From assembly GCF_004296935.1 (NCBI RefSeq), contig NZ_SCVH01000121.1, positions 1 to 47,320 on the forward strand: 47,320 nucleotides of DNA. Reading direction: 5' to 3'. The stretch's first letter is position 1; each line of letters starts with the position of its first letter. The position numbers and the translations under genes were made by a program. This stretch comes from Reyranella sp. (GTDB lineage Bacteria > Pseudomonadota > Alphaproteobacteria > Reyranellales > Reyranellaceae). Below the pieces are notes generated by a model. The model was given only the letters and a program-made list of their open reading frames with translations, made no database searches and was not told where the DNA came from. Shown here one piece after another: positions 31,309 to 39,302 of the stretch.

Positions 31309-31938
31309 TCAGGCGCAACCGGCTTGGCGCCAGCGGCTTCTGACCTCGTCGCGATGCAGAGCCAGCCACTGCAGGGCGACGACGGCAGCAGCATTTTCTA
31401 TCTCGCCGCGGTCCAGCATGGCGCGAGCTTCAAAAAACGGCACGACCTTGACCAGAATATTCTCTCCTTCCGACTCGAGGCCGAACACGCCGCCGGCAGC
31501 GGAGGCATCGACTCTGCCGAGAAAGAGCGCACACGACTCCGACATCGCACCGGGGCTCACCATAAGGGTGTGGATCGGGATCAGATCGCCGACCTCGAGG
31601 CCGGCTTCCTCGACGGCCTCGCGGCGAACGAGGTCCTCGGGCGATTCGCCTTCCTCTAAGATTCCCGCGACCATTTCCCAGCTCCAGGGATGACGTCCGG
31701 CGACGTAGGATCCGGCACGGAACTGGCGGATCAGGACGACCTCGTCACGCAACGGATCGTAGGGCAGGACCCCGGCGGCATGGCCGCGCTCGAAGACCTC
31801 GCGGCTGATGACCGGGCTTTGGCCGCCCTGGTAGAGCGTGTGCCGGAAAAAGTACCGGCCGACTTTGAAGTAGCCCTTGAAGGCCACGACATGATCGACC
31901 AGTTCGGCCTTCTCGTCGGACGGGGGAGGATCAGCCAT
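31309..31938 (-). CDS. NUDIX hydrolase, ADP-ribose pyrophosphatase-like
   Basis: A 209-residue protein with a clear Nudix box GILEEGESPEDLVRREAVEEAG (GX5EX7REUXEEXG). The N-terminal VFERGHAAGVLPYDPLRDEVVLIRQFRAGSY and the MVSPGAMSES loop match ADP-sugar pyrophosphatases (NudF type), which hydrolyse ADP-ribose to AMP and ribose 5-phosphate. A ribokinase downstream on the same strand makes a shared ribose 5-phosphate theme conceivable. Confidence 0.9.
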   Translation of the reverse strand: MADPPPSDEKAELVDHVVAFKGYFKVGRYFFRHTLYQGGQSPVISREVFERGHAAGVLPYDPLRDEVVLIRQFRAGSYVAGRHPWSWEMVAGILEEGESPEDLVRREAVEEAGLEVGDLIPIHTLMVSPGAMSESCALFLGRVDASAAGGVFGLESEGENILVKVVPFFEARAMLDRGEIENAAAVVALQWLALHRDEVRSRWRQAGCA

Positions 31939-31956
31939 GGGGGCAACTCCACAGGC

Positions 31957-31989
31957 AAAAAGGGGCCGTACTCTTGCGAGAACGGCCCC
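31957..31989 (-). terminator. Rho-independent terminator after tRNA-Asn
   Basis: On the minus strand, GGGGCCGT (31989-31982) pairs with ACGGCCCC (31969-31962). Inside, CTC-GCAA-GAG closes with a GNRA tetraloop after a U-U mismatch. TTTTT follows directly. It begins 3 nt after the tRNA-Asn CCA. Confidence 0.9.
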
Positions 31990-31992
31990 GAT

Positions 31993-32067
31993 TGGCTCCG
32001 GAGGTAGGACTCGAACCTACGACCGGGCGATTAACAGTCGCCTGCTCTACCGCTGAGCTACTCCGGA
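31993..32067 (-). tRNA. tRNA-Asn (anticodon GTT)
   Basis: 75 nt: acceptor TCCGGAG/CTCCGGA, D stem GCTC/GAGC, anticodon loop CTGTTAA (GTT), T arm GTAGGTTCGAGTCCTAC, discriminator G, encoded CCA. A strong terminator follows. It is downstream of tRNA-Cys on the same strand, with a 97-nt gap. Confidence 0.97.
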
Positions 32068-32164
32068 ATGGAAATCGGCGCGGGCGGCGGTATCCAGCCC
32101 GCGAAGGCGCGATGTTTTGACAGAGCATCCCTGCCCACGCAAGGGCATCGGTCGTCGCGGTTTG

Positions 32165-32238
32165 TGGAGGCCTGGGCCGGAATCGAACCGGCATACGCGG
32201 ATTTGCAGTCCGCTGCATCACCACTCTGCCACCAGGCC
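32165..32238 (-). tRNA. tRNA-Cys (anticodon GCA)
   Basis: 74 nt: acceptor GGCCTGG/CCAGGCC, anticodon loop CTGCAAA (GCA), T arm GCCGGTTCGATTCCGGC, discriminator U (required by CysRS) and encoded CCA. Probably co-transcribed with tRNA-Asn downstream. Confidence 0.97.
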
Positions 32239-32330
32239 GCGCGAGGAACGGCGGCTGCTATACTCATGCGGCGACAGACCGGTCAAGCCAAGCGGTCAAG
32301 GCCGGCACCGGGACCGCGACTCCGCACCCT

Positions 32331-32360
32331 TTGACGCTGTCGCCGCGCGCCGCCTATAAA
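32331..32360 (+). promoter_or_regulatory. Sigma70 promoter of the pcm-tolC-popZ unit
   Basis: TTGACG (32331-32336) and TATAAA (32355-32360) are separated by 18 nt and stand 25 nt before the pcm-like ATG. Both hexamers match consensus at five of six positions, the best promoter seen in the window. Confidence 0.75.
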
Positions 32361-32385
32361 CACCGTTATATATTGGGGTTGGTTG

Positions 32386-33045
32386 ATGACGGATTTCGCT
32401 CTCGCGCGGCGTAACATGGTCGAAGGCCAGCTCAGGCCCAATCGGGTGACCAACGCGGCGCTCCTGGCCGCCGTTGGCGAGCTGCCGCGGGAGAAGTTTC
32501 TGCCCGAGGCCGTCCGCTCCGTCGCCTACGCCGACGAAGACGTGCCGCTGGGCGGTGGCCGCTACCTCATGGAACCCATGGTTCTGGCCCGGCTGATCCA
32601 GACGCTTCAACCGCAACCGGAAGACCGGGCTCTCGTGGTCGGTGCCGGCCGCGGCTATGGCGCGGCCCTTTTGGCACGGCTCGTGAAGGCAGTAACGGCG
32701 CTCGAAAGCGATCCGGCGCTGGCTGCCGCCGGCGAGCAGACGACCAGGGATCTCGGCCTCACAGGCATCCAATGGGTCACGGGCAAACTGGAGCAGGGGG
32801 GCCCTGGCTCGGCGCCCTATGACGTCATCCTGATCGAGGGCGCGGTTCGGCAGGTTCCCCAGGCAGTCTTCGACCAACTGGCGGAAGGCGGCAGGCTTGC
32901 CGTCACCGTGTCGGGGACTTCCGGGGCAATGGGCGTGGCCCAGATTTTCATCAAGGATGGCGGCGTGACTTCAGGGCGCCCGCTGTTCGAGGCCGGCACG
33001 CCGCCGCTTCCGGGCTTTGCACCGCCGCCACGCTTCACTTTTTGA
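32386..33045 (+). CDS. pcm: Protein-L-isoaspartate O-methyltransferase family protein
   Basis: A 219-residue SAM-dependent methyltransferase of the PCMT family: ARRNMVEGQLRPNRVTNAALLAAVGELPREKFLP, then YLMEPMVLARLIQTL and the SAM loop ALVVGAGRGYGAALLARLV. The alphaproteobacterial form lacks the strict VLEIGTGSGYQ loop and the DGxxG pocket of true Pcm, so repair of isoaspartate is not certain. ATG 32386 is preferred over the TTG just before it. It precedes a tolC-like gene, a recurrent alphaproteobacterial pairing. Confidence 0.85.
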   Translation: MTDFALARRNMVEGQLRPNRVTNAALLAAVGELPREKFLPEAVRSVAYADEDVPLGGGRYLMEPMVLARLIQTLQPQPEDRALVVGAGRGYGAALLARLVKAVTALESDPALAAAGEQTTRDLGLTGIQWVTGKLEQGGPGSAPYDVILIEGAVRQVPQAVFDQLAEGGRLAVTVSGTSGAMGVAQIFIKDGGVTSGRPLFEAGTPPLPGFAPPPRFTF

Positions 33046-33121
33046 TGAAGGCCCAGCGGGTTTGGCCACCGGATCGGGGGCTACCAATGCCCATTCCGGC
33101 AGTGGTAGGCTCCGACCACAT

Positions 33122-34600
33122 ATGAGAGTCAGTCCAATGCGTATCCCGCCCGGTTTGAGTCACGCCTGCGCCATCGCAGGGCTCGCGCTTGCGGCAGGAC
33201 TGGGCGCGGCGCCGGAGGCTCGATCGCAGAGCCTGATCGAGGCGCTGTCGACGACCTACAACTCCAACCCCGATCTCCTGGCGAGCCGGGCGTTGTTGCG
33301 CCAGACCGATGAAACGCTGGCCCAGGCGGTCGCGAACTGGCGGCCACGGGTGTCGGTGTCGCTGAACTACAACAAGAACATCGACGCCAACTATCCAATG
33401 ACCGTGCCCGGCGTGGCCCAGACACCGACGTTCTGGACCTTGAACGGCAAGTCCACCGTGCTTCAGTTGACCCAGCCGATCTTCCTTGGCGGCCAGACGG
33501 TCGCCAATACCAAGCAGGCGCAGGCCAACATCCAGGCGCAACGCGCCGCGCTCGCCGATACCGAGCAGAACGTCCTTCTGGCGGCGGTGACGTCGTATGC
33601 CGACCTGATCCAGAACATCGCCATCGCCGATGCGCGGCGGAACAACGTCAGCGTCCTCGTCCAGCAGCTCGATGCGACGCGCGAGCGTTTCCGCGTCGGC
33701 GAACTCACGATCACCGACGTGTCGCAGGCCGAAGCACGACTGGAACTGGCCAAGGCCGACCTCGTGCAGGCCGACACCCAGGTCCGGATCGCCGAGGCCG
33801 CCTTTCAGCGCACGATCGGGGTGAAGCCCAACAAGCTGGGCGAGATCCCGCTGGTGGGCGGGCTGCCGGGCAGCGAGGAAGAGGCAGTGGCGCTCGCCAT
33901 GGACGGCGGCGCCCGCTCGGTCACCGCGCAATACCGAATCTCGGCGGCGGCATACGGGGTGAACAGCGCGGTCGGCGCTCTGCTGCCCCAGATCAACCTC
34001 GTGGGGACCGTCCAGCAGCAGTTCGACGTGCAGGTTCCCGGAGACCGGTTCTACAACTATATCCTCGGCTTTCAGGCCACGATCCCGATCTATCAGGGCG
34101 GCGGCGAGTGGTCGAAGATCCGGCAGGCAAAGGAACTGGTCGGGCAGCGGCGCAACGAGCTCGACAGCGCGCGCCGGGCGGTGGCGGAGAACGTCATCCG
34201 CGCCTGGCGCCAGCTCGATTCGTCGCGCTCCAGGGTGACCTCGTTCGAAGCCCAGGTCCGTGCCAACGAAGTCGCCCTGAACGGCGTCCGCCAGGAGGCC
34301 CTGGTCGGGTCCCGCACGACCCTCGACGTGCTGAATGCCGAGCAGGAACTGCTCAACTCCCAGGTCAACCTCATCCAGGCGCGCCACGACGTGCAGGTTT
34401 CGTACTACGGGGTTCTCGCCGGCATCGGGCGCCTGACGGCCCGGACCCTCACGCTTCCGGTCGAATATTACGACGAAGAGAGGTACTATAACGAGGTGGG
34501 CTCGCGCTGGATCGGCTGGGGCAATGCCGACACGGCAAACCCCGCCTCGACCGGTAACGTATCCACTGGCAGTCCCGCCGCGGGGGGCAGTAGCAAATGA
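33122..34600 (+). CDS. tolC: TolC family outer membrane efflux protein
   Basis: A 492-residue outer membrane channel. A signal peptide (about 1-38, ending PEARSQ) precedes two OEP repeats: LIEALSTTYNSNPDLLASRALLRQTDETLAQAVANWRPRVSVSLNYN opens the first, and QYRISAAAYGVNSAVGALLPQINLVGT the second. Typical strands RVGELTITDVSQAEARLELAKADL and EALVGSRTTLDVLNAEQELLNSQVNLIQARHDVQVSYYGVLAGIGRLT are present. It forms the trimeric exit duct for RND, ABC or type I secretion partners, none of which is adjacent. ATG 33137 is an alternative start. It overlaps popZ by ATGA. Confidence 0.93.
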   Translation: MRVSPMRIPPGLSHACAIAGLALAAGLGAAPEARSQSLIEALSTTYNSNPDLLASRALLRQTDETLAQAVANWRPRVSVSLNYNKNIDANYPMTVPGVAQTPTFWTLNGKSTVLQLTQPIFLGGQTVANTKQAQANIQAQRAALADTEQNVLLAAVTSYADLIQNIAIADARRNNVSVLVQQLDATRERFRVGELTITDVSQAEARLELAKADLVQADTQVRIAEAAFQRTIGVKPNKLGEIPLVGGLPGSEEEAVALAMDGGARSVTAQYRISAAAYGVNSAVGALLPQINLVGTVQQQFDVQVPGDRFYNYILGFQATIPIYQGGGEWSKIRQAKELVGQRRNELDSARRAVAENVIRAWRQLDSSRSRVTSFEAQVRANEVALNGVRQEALVGSRTTLDVLNAEQELLNSQVNLIQARHDVQVSYYGVLAGIGRLTARTLTLPVEYYDEERYYNEVGSRWIGWGNADTANPASTGNVSTGSPAAGGSSK

Positions 34601-35187
34601 GCGATGCCAGAAACGCGAACAACGATCCGTCGATGGACGATATCCTCGCTTCCATCCGCAAGATCATCTCCGACGACGAAGCGCGCGCCCAGGTCGGCAA
34701 CCAGCAGCCTTTGAGTCAGTCGGCGCGGCCGGCCGTCGTTCCGCCGACCGAGCCGCGGCTGGCGCCAGGCGCAGAGGCGGCCCGGCGCGACGACGTCCTC
34801 ATGCTGACCGACCTCGTCGAGGAGCCGAAATCCGCCGCGGGCGCTGCCCGGCCGGTGCCGATCCCGCTGCCACGAATCGATCCGGCGCGCGCGTCGGAGA
34901 TGCCGCAGCCGTCCTTCGAACAGCCGCCGGATGGCGCGCTGGTCGGCTCGGGTGCGGTGGGCGTCGCCAGTTCGGCGTTCGCCCGGCTCAACCAGGCCGT
35001 CCAGGAGAGCGTGCCGCCGCCGGTCGCGCCCGATGCAGGACCGGCCGTCGATGCCAATGGCAAGACCATCGAGGACCTGGTCAAGGAGATGCTGCGGCCG
35101 ATGCTGAAGGAATGGCTCGACCGCAACCTGCCGCCCATGGTCGAACGGTTCGTCGAACGGGAGATCGTCCGGCTGACACGCCGCTGA
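34597..35187 (+). CDS. popZ: DUF2497 / PopZ-like polar organizing protein
   Basis: A 196-residue protein. The N-terminus NNDPSMDDILASIRKIISDDE and the C-terminal EDLVKEMLRPMLKEWLDRNLPPMVERFVEREIVRLTRR are the two conserved ends of the DUF2497/PopZ family, separated by a Pro- and acid-rich disordered middle. In Caulobacter, PopZ assembles at cell poles and binds ParB and other partners through its N-terminal helix. The start overlaps the tolC stop by 4 nt. A terminator follows, ending the unit before valS. Confidence 0.9.
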   Translation: MSDARNANNDPSMDDILASIRKIISDDEARAQVGNQQPLSQSARPAVVPPTEPRLAPGAEAARRDDVLMLTDLVEEPKSAAGAARPVPIPLPRIDPARASEMPQPSFEQPPDGALVGSGAVGVASSAFARLNQAVQESVPPPVAPDAGPAVDANGKTIEDLVKEMLRPMLKEWLDRNLPPMVERFVEREIVRLTRR

Positions 35188-35208
35188 CCTCGAGGCGCCC
35201 CCGAATAG

Positions 35209-35241
35209 AACGCCACGGCGCCGTCCGTGGCGTTTTCGTTT
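35209..35241 (+). terminator. Rho-independent terminator after popZ
   Basis: AACGCCACGG (35209-35218) and CCGTGGCGTT (35225-35234) form a perfect 10-bp stem with loop CGCCGT, followed by TTCGTTTA. An in-frame GTG (35227) lies inside this hairpin, which argues against using it as the valS start. Confidence 0.85.
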
Positions 35242-35265
35242 ATAAGGCCAGAGAAGTTGCAACAG

Positions 35266-37944
35266 ATGCTCGACAAGACCTACGACCCCAAAGAGATCGA
35301 AGCCCGCCGCTACCCAGAGTGGGAGCAGGCCGGGGCTTTCCGTGCCCATCCGGAGTCGGCCAAGCCGCCCTATTGCATCGTCATCCCGCCGCCCAACGTC
35401 ACCGGCAGCCTGCACATGGGCCATGCACTCGACAATACGTTGCAGGACGTGCTGATCCGCTGGCGCCGCATGAAGGGCGACGACGTGCTGTGGCAACCCG
35501 GCACCGACCATGCCGGCATCGCGACCCAGATGGTCGTGGTGCGCAATCTCGAGCAGGAGGGGATCGGCCTCGCGGTCGAAGGCGCTGCAAGGAACGACGC
35601 CAACAAGAAGCTGCTCAACCGCGAGGAGTTCCTCGCCAAGGTCTGGGAGTGGAAGGCCTACTCCGGCGGCACCATCACCGGCCAGCTCCGCCGCCTCGGC
35701 GCCTCATGCGACTGGAGCCGCGAGCGCTTCACCATGGACGAGGGGCTGTCGAAGGCCGTCCTGAAAGTGTTCGTCGATCTCTACAAGGCCGGGCTGATTT
35801 ACAAAGACCTCAGGCTGGTCAACTGGGACCCCAAGATGCTGACGGCGATCTCCGACCTCGAGGTCGAGTCGCAGGAAGTGAGAGGGCACCTCTGGTATTT
35901 CAAATACCCGCTCGAGGGCAGTGACGAGCACATCGTCGTGGCCACGACTCGGCCCGAGACGATGCTGGGCGACACCGGCATTGCCGTGCATCCCGACGAT
36001 CCCAAGTGGAAGCACCTGATCGGCAAGCATGCGGTGCTGCCGCTGGTCGGCCGCAAGATCCGCATCGTTGCCGACGAATATTCCGATCCGGAGAAGGGAT
36101 CGGGTGCGGTCAAGATCACGCCGGCGCACGACTTCAACGATTTCGAAGTCGGCCGGCGGCACAAGCTCGAGGCCATCAACATCTTCGACAAGTTCGCCCG
36201 CGTGAACGAGAACGCACCGGAGAAGTATCGCGGCCTCGACCGCTTCGACGCGCGCAAGAAGATCGTGGCCGAGATGGAGGAGCTGGGCCTGGTCGAGAAG
36301 ATCGAGCCGCACACCCACGCCGTGCCCTACGGCGATCGCGGCGGCGTGCCGGTCGAGCCCTATCTCACCGAGCAATGGTACGCAGACGCCAAGAAGCTCG
36401 CCGAGGAGCCGCTCGCGGCGGCGCGCGACGGCCGCGTGAAATTCGTGCCCGAGAGGGGGCGTGACGAGTTCTTCCGCTGGATGGAGAACATCCAGCCATG
36501 GTGCGTGTCGCGCCAGCTCTGGTGGGGGCATCAGATTCCGGCCTGGTATGGACCCGACAAGAAGGTGTTCGTCGCGGTCTCGGAGGACGAAGCGAAGGTC
36601 GAGGCACGTGCCCACTATGGCAAGGACGTCGCGCTCGAACGCGACCCCGACGTGCTCGACACCTGGTTCAGCTCGGCCCTGTGGCCATTCTCGACGCTCG
36701 GCTGGCCCGACCGGACGCCGGAACTCGCCAAGTACTATCCGACCAGCGTGCTGGTGACCGGCTGGGACATCCTGTTCTTCTGGGTCGCCCGCATGATGAT
36801 GATGGGCTCGTACTTTATGAAGGAGGTGCCGTTCCGCACCGTCTACCTGCACGGGCTGGTGACGGACGAGAAGGGCCAGAAGATGTCGAAGTCCAAGGGG
36901 AACGTGATCGATCCCCTGGAGCTGATCGACAAGTACGGCGCCGATGCGCTGCGTTTCACCATGACGTCGCTCGCGGCCTCGCAGGCCGGCCGGCTGCGGC
37001 TTGCGCCGGCCCGGGTCGAGGGCGCGCGCAACTTCGCGACCAAGCTCTGGAACGCGACGCGCTTCGCCGAGATGAACGGGGCCGCGCTGCCCAAGGGTTT
37101 CGATCCTTCGTCGGCCAGGCTCACCGTCAACAAATGGATGCTGGGCGAACTCGCGCGCGCCAACACGGCGATCGACAAGGCGATGACCGACTTCCGGCTG
37201 AACGAAGCTGCCAACACGCTCTACGAATTCGTGTGGGGCGTGGTCTGCGACTGGTACGTCGAGCTCACCAAGCCGATTCTTCAAGGCGCCGATGGGCCCG
37301 AGAAGGACGAGACACGTGCTGTCACGGCCTTTGTGCTGCGCGAGACGGTGAAGCTGATGCATCCGGTGATGCCCTTCATCACCGAGGAGCTGTGGGACAA
37401 GCTCGGCCATCGCGAGGAGCACGGCCCGCTGATCGGCCAGCCCTGGCCGGTGCCCACCGCTCTCGATGCCGCCGCCGATGCCGAAATGGGCTGGCTGGTG
37501 AAACTGATCTCCGATATCCGCTCCGCGCGCGCCGAGCTGAACGTCCCGGCCGGCGCCAAGCTCAAACTTCTGGTGATCGGCGGCGACGCGACGACGGCGG
37601 CCAGGCTCGAGAGGCATCGGGCGGCCATCGAGCGGCTGTCGCGCATCGAAGGCATCGAGGCCGCCACGGCGGCCCCCAAGGCATCGCTGCAGATCGTGGT
37701 GGGCGAGGCGACCTATGCGCTGCCGGTCGGCGAGGTGATCGATCTAAAGGCCGAGGGCGCACGGCTGCAGAAGGAAATCAAGAAACTGGCTGACGAGGTC
37801 GGCAAGATCGACGCCAAGCTCGGCAACGCGGCCTTTGTGTCGCGCGCGCCGGAAGAAGTCGTCGAGGAGCAGCGCGAGCGCCGCAGCCAGGCGGAGCAGA
37901 CGCGGGCACGCCTCAGCACGGCGCTGGAGCGGCTCGGCGCCTAG
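35266..37944 (+). CDS. valS: Valine--tRNA ligase
   Basis: An 892-residue class I synthetase from ATG 35266 (AGAGAAG upstream); the longer GTG start falls in a terminator. The HIGH-type motif is PPPNVTGSLHMGHAL near residue 45, the CP1 editing domain contains ATTRPETMLGDTGIAVHP and GSGAVKITPAHDFNDFEVG, and KMSKS is exact in GQKMSKSKGNVIDPLELID. The C-terminal arm (about 820-892) is a coiled coil (KEIKKLADEVGKIDAKLGN). It charges tRNA-Val and removes mischarged Thr. Confidence 0.97.
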   Translation: MLDKTYDPKEIEARRYPEWEQAGAFRAHPESAKPPYCIVIPPPNVTGSLHMGHALDNTLQDVLIRWRRMKGDDVLWQPGTDHAGIATQMVVVRNLEQEGIGLAVEGAARNDANKKLLNREEFLAKVWEWKAYSGGTITGQLRRLGASCDWSRERFTMDEGLSKAVLKVFVDLYKAGLIYKDLRLVNWDPKMLTAISDLEVESQEVRGHLWYFKYPLEGSDEHIVVATTRPETMLGDTGIAVHPDDPKWKHLIGKHAVLPLVGRKIRIVADEYSDPEKGSGAVKITPAHDFNDFEVGRRHKLEAINIFDKFARVNENAPEKYRGLDRFDARKKIVAEMEELGLVEKIEPHTHAVPYGDRGGVPVEPYLTEQWYADAKKLAEEPLAAARDGRVKFVPERGRDEFFRWMENIQPWCVSRQLWWGHQIPAWYGPDKKVFVAVSEDEAKVEARAHYGKDVALERDPDVLDTWFSSALWPFSTLGWPDRTPELAKYYPTSVLVTGWDILFFWVARMMMMGSYFMKEVPFRTVYLHGLVTDEKGQKMSKSKGNVIDPLELIDKYGADALRFTMTSLAASQAGRLRLAPARVEGARNFATKLWNATRFAEMNGAALPKGFDPSSARLTVNKWMLGELARANTAIDKAMTDFRLNEAANTLYEFVWGVVCDWYVELTKPILQGADGPEKDETRAVTAFVLRETVKLMHPVMPFITEELWDKLGHREEHGPLIGQPWPVPTALDAAADAEMGWLVKLISDIRSARAELNVPAGAKLKLLVIGGDATTAARLERHRAAIERLSRIEGIEAATAAPKASLQIVVGEATYALPVGEVIDLKAEGARLQKEIKKLADEVGKIDAKLGNAAFVSRAPEEVVEEQRERRSQAEQTRARLSTALERLGA

Positions 37945-37956
37945 CGCGCATAGCGC

Positions 37957-38430
37957 TCACTTCAACGGCTTCGTCCACCAGTTCGACGCGATGGTCAGGT
38001 CGGATTGGCGCAACGTCTCGGCCTTGGCGAGATCCCGGTCGCCGCAGGTCACCAGGATCTGAACCGCGCCCCGCTCGTGAATGAGCGTGGATGCGTGGGA
38101 GAGCAGGGCCTCGCCGACCGTCAGCCAGTGGCGAGGTTCGGTCACGCAAAAATCGTCGATCAGATAGGTGTCGCCGCCCGGATCGAAGACGGGAGACGAT
38201 GGAAACTTCCGCGCGATCAGGAAGCCGAGGAACTGGCTGCCCTCGACGGCGACCAGGAAGAACGTGCCGGGCTCCGTCAGCAGCTTGGTGAAGAACACCT
38301 GCGTCATCGCCGCCGATTGCGGGTGCTTGTGCCAGAATGTCGGCTGGTACTTCTGATATTGCCGCCGGTTGCGTTCCGCCAGGTCTACGGTTGCTTCAAT
38401 GTCGGACGCGGCGGCTTTGCGGACGTCCAT
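37957..38430 (-). CDS. GNAT-like N-acetyltransferase
   Basis: A 157-residue protein: MDVRKAAASDIEATVDLAERNRRQYQKYQPTFWHKHPQ, then FFLVAVEGSQFLGFLIARKFP, YLIDDFCVTEPRHWLTVGEALLSHA and VQILVTCGDRDLAKAETLRQSDL. The order of strands and the V-x-x-x-x-W-x-x-x-G-x-x-L substitution for the acetyl-CoA loop fit a divergent GNAT fold. The substrate is unknown. It lies 15 nt after the PhyH gene and converges on valS. Confidence 0.75.
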   Translation of the reverse strand: MDVRKAAASDIEATVDLAERNRRQYQKYQPTFWHKHPQSAAMTQVFFTKLLTEPGTFFLVAVEGSQFLGFLIARKFPSSPVFDPGGDTYLIDDFCVTEPRHWLTVGEALLSHASTLIHERGAVQILVTCGDRDLAKAETLRQSDLTIASNWWTKPLK

Positions 38431-38445
38431 GAGCAACCCCGCCGA

Positions 38446-39279
38446 CTACGACGCCTTGCGCAGGTCCGGGACGTAAGGCTTGCTGGCGAAGTGTTCCTGG
38501 CCGTCGCCACGGGCGAAGCGCAGGCCGGCGCGGCGGATGGCTTCGTCGTCGACCGGCTCGAGCGGCACATAGTAGCGGTCGTCGACCCTGGTGAAGGTGT
38601 CGTTGTCGACGCGGTTGTAACAGATCAGCAGGGTCCAGCGCCGGTTGGCCGAGCGATTGGCATCGGAGCGGTGGATGGCGTTGCAATGGAAGACCAGCGC
38701 GTCGCCGGCGTCGAGTTCGCAATACTCGATCGGGCATTTCTCCAGGATGTGCGGCAGGCGCTTGGGGTCGACCTCGTTCTGGGTCGGCGACAGTGGCGTG
38801 TGGTCGATACGGCCGAGCTTGTGTGAGCCGGCGGCGATCTGCAGGCAGCCGTTGCTCCGGTCGGTCTTGTCGAGGGCGATCATGACCGAGAGAAGGTCGG
38901 GACGCAGGCAGCCGTTGTAATACCAGTAGCCATAATCCTGGTGCCATTCCCAGGCGCCGCCGACTTCGGGCTCCTTGGCCGTGAGCTTCGACTGGTAGTG
39001 ATAGACTGGGCCGCCCAACAAAGCCGCCGACGTATCGACCATGCGGTGCGTGCGGGCGGCGAGACCATAGACGCTGTCGCCGGCGCGGTTCCAGAGCGCG
39101 ATGCGCGTCGAGCGGCCCTCGCCGTCGCGGCGGTCGAGGATGCTGTCGCGCACGGCGGGATCTTCCTCCATCGCCGCCGTGAGGAGCTTCACCTCGTCGG
39201 GTGCGAACAGGCCGCGGGCGTAGGTGAATCCCTTTTCGTTGAATTCGGCCATCTGGGCCGCGCTGAGGATATTGGACAT
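38446..39279 (-). CDS. Phytanoyl-CoA dioxygenase family protein
   Basis: A 277-residue Fe(II)/2-oxoglutarate oxygenase. EWHQDYGYWYYNG supplies the HxD facial pair, the distal His lies in FHCNAIHRSDANRS, and the Arg of RRWTLLICYNR binds 2-oxoglutarate. CLQIAAGSHKLGRIDH is the usual PhyH loop. Bacterial members hydroxylate varied small molecules such as ectoine or halogenation-type substrates; the substrate here is unknown. GNAT-like gene downstream, thiolase-like gene upstream on the same strand. Confidence 0.88.
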   Translation of the reverse strand: MSNILSAAQMAEFNEKGFTYARGLFAPDEVKLLTAAMEEDPAVRDSILDRRDGEGRSTRIALWNRAGDSVYGLAARTHRMVDTSAALLGGPVYHYQSKLTAKEPEVGGAWEWHQDYGYWYYNGCLRPDLLSVMIALDKTDRSNGCLQIAAGSHKLGRIDHTPLSPTQNEVDPKRLPHILEKCPIEYCELDAGDALVFHCNAIHRSDANRSANRRWTLLICYNRVDNDTFTRVDDRYYVPLEPVDDEAIRRAGLRFARGDGQEHFASKPYVPDLRKAS

Positions 39280-39302
39280 GGGTTCCTCGCCAGGATCAGG
39301 GC

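Noticed and set aside
35227-35265. Extended valS start at GTG 35227
   Set aside because: This codon lies within the 3' arm of a strong terminator hairpin, whereas ATG 35266 matches the usual valS N-terminus.
35704-37617. A 637-codon frame antisense to valS
   Set aside because: valS is unmistakable, and the antisense product is low-complexity His/Arg/Leu sequence.
37937-37952. AGCGC/GCGCT hairpin between valS and the convergent acetyltransferase gene as terminator
   Set aside because: Only 5 bp with no T-run on either strand; too weak to annotate.
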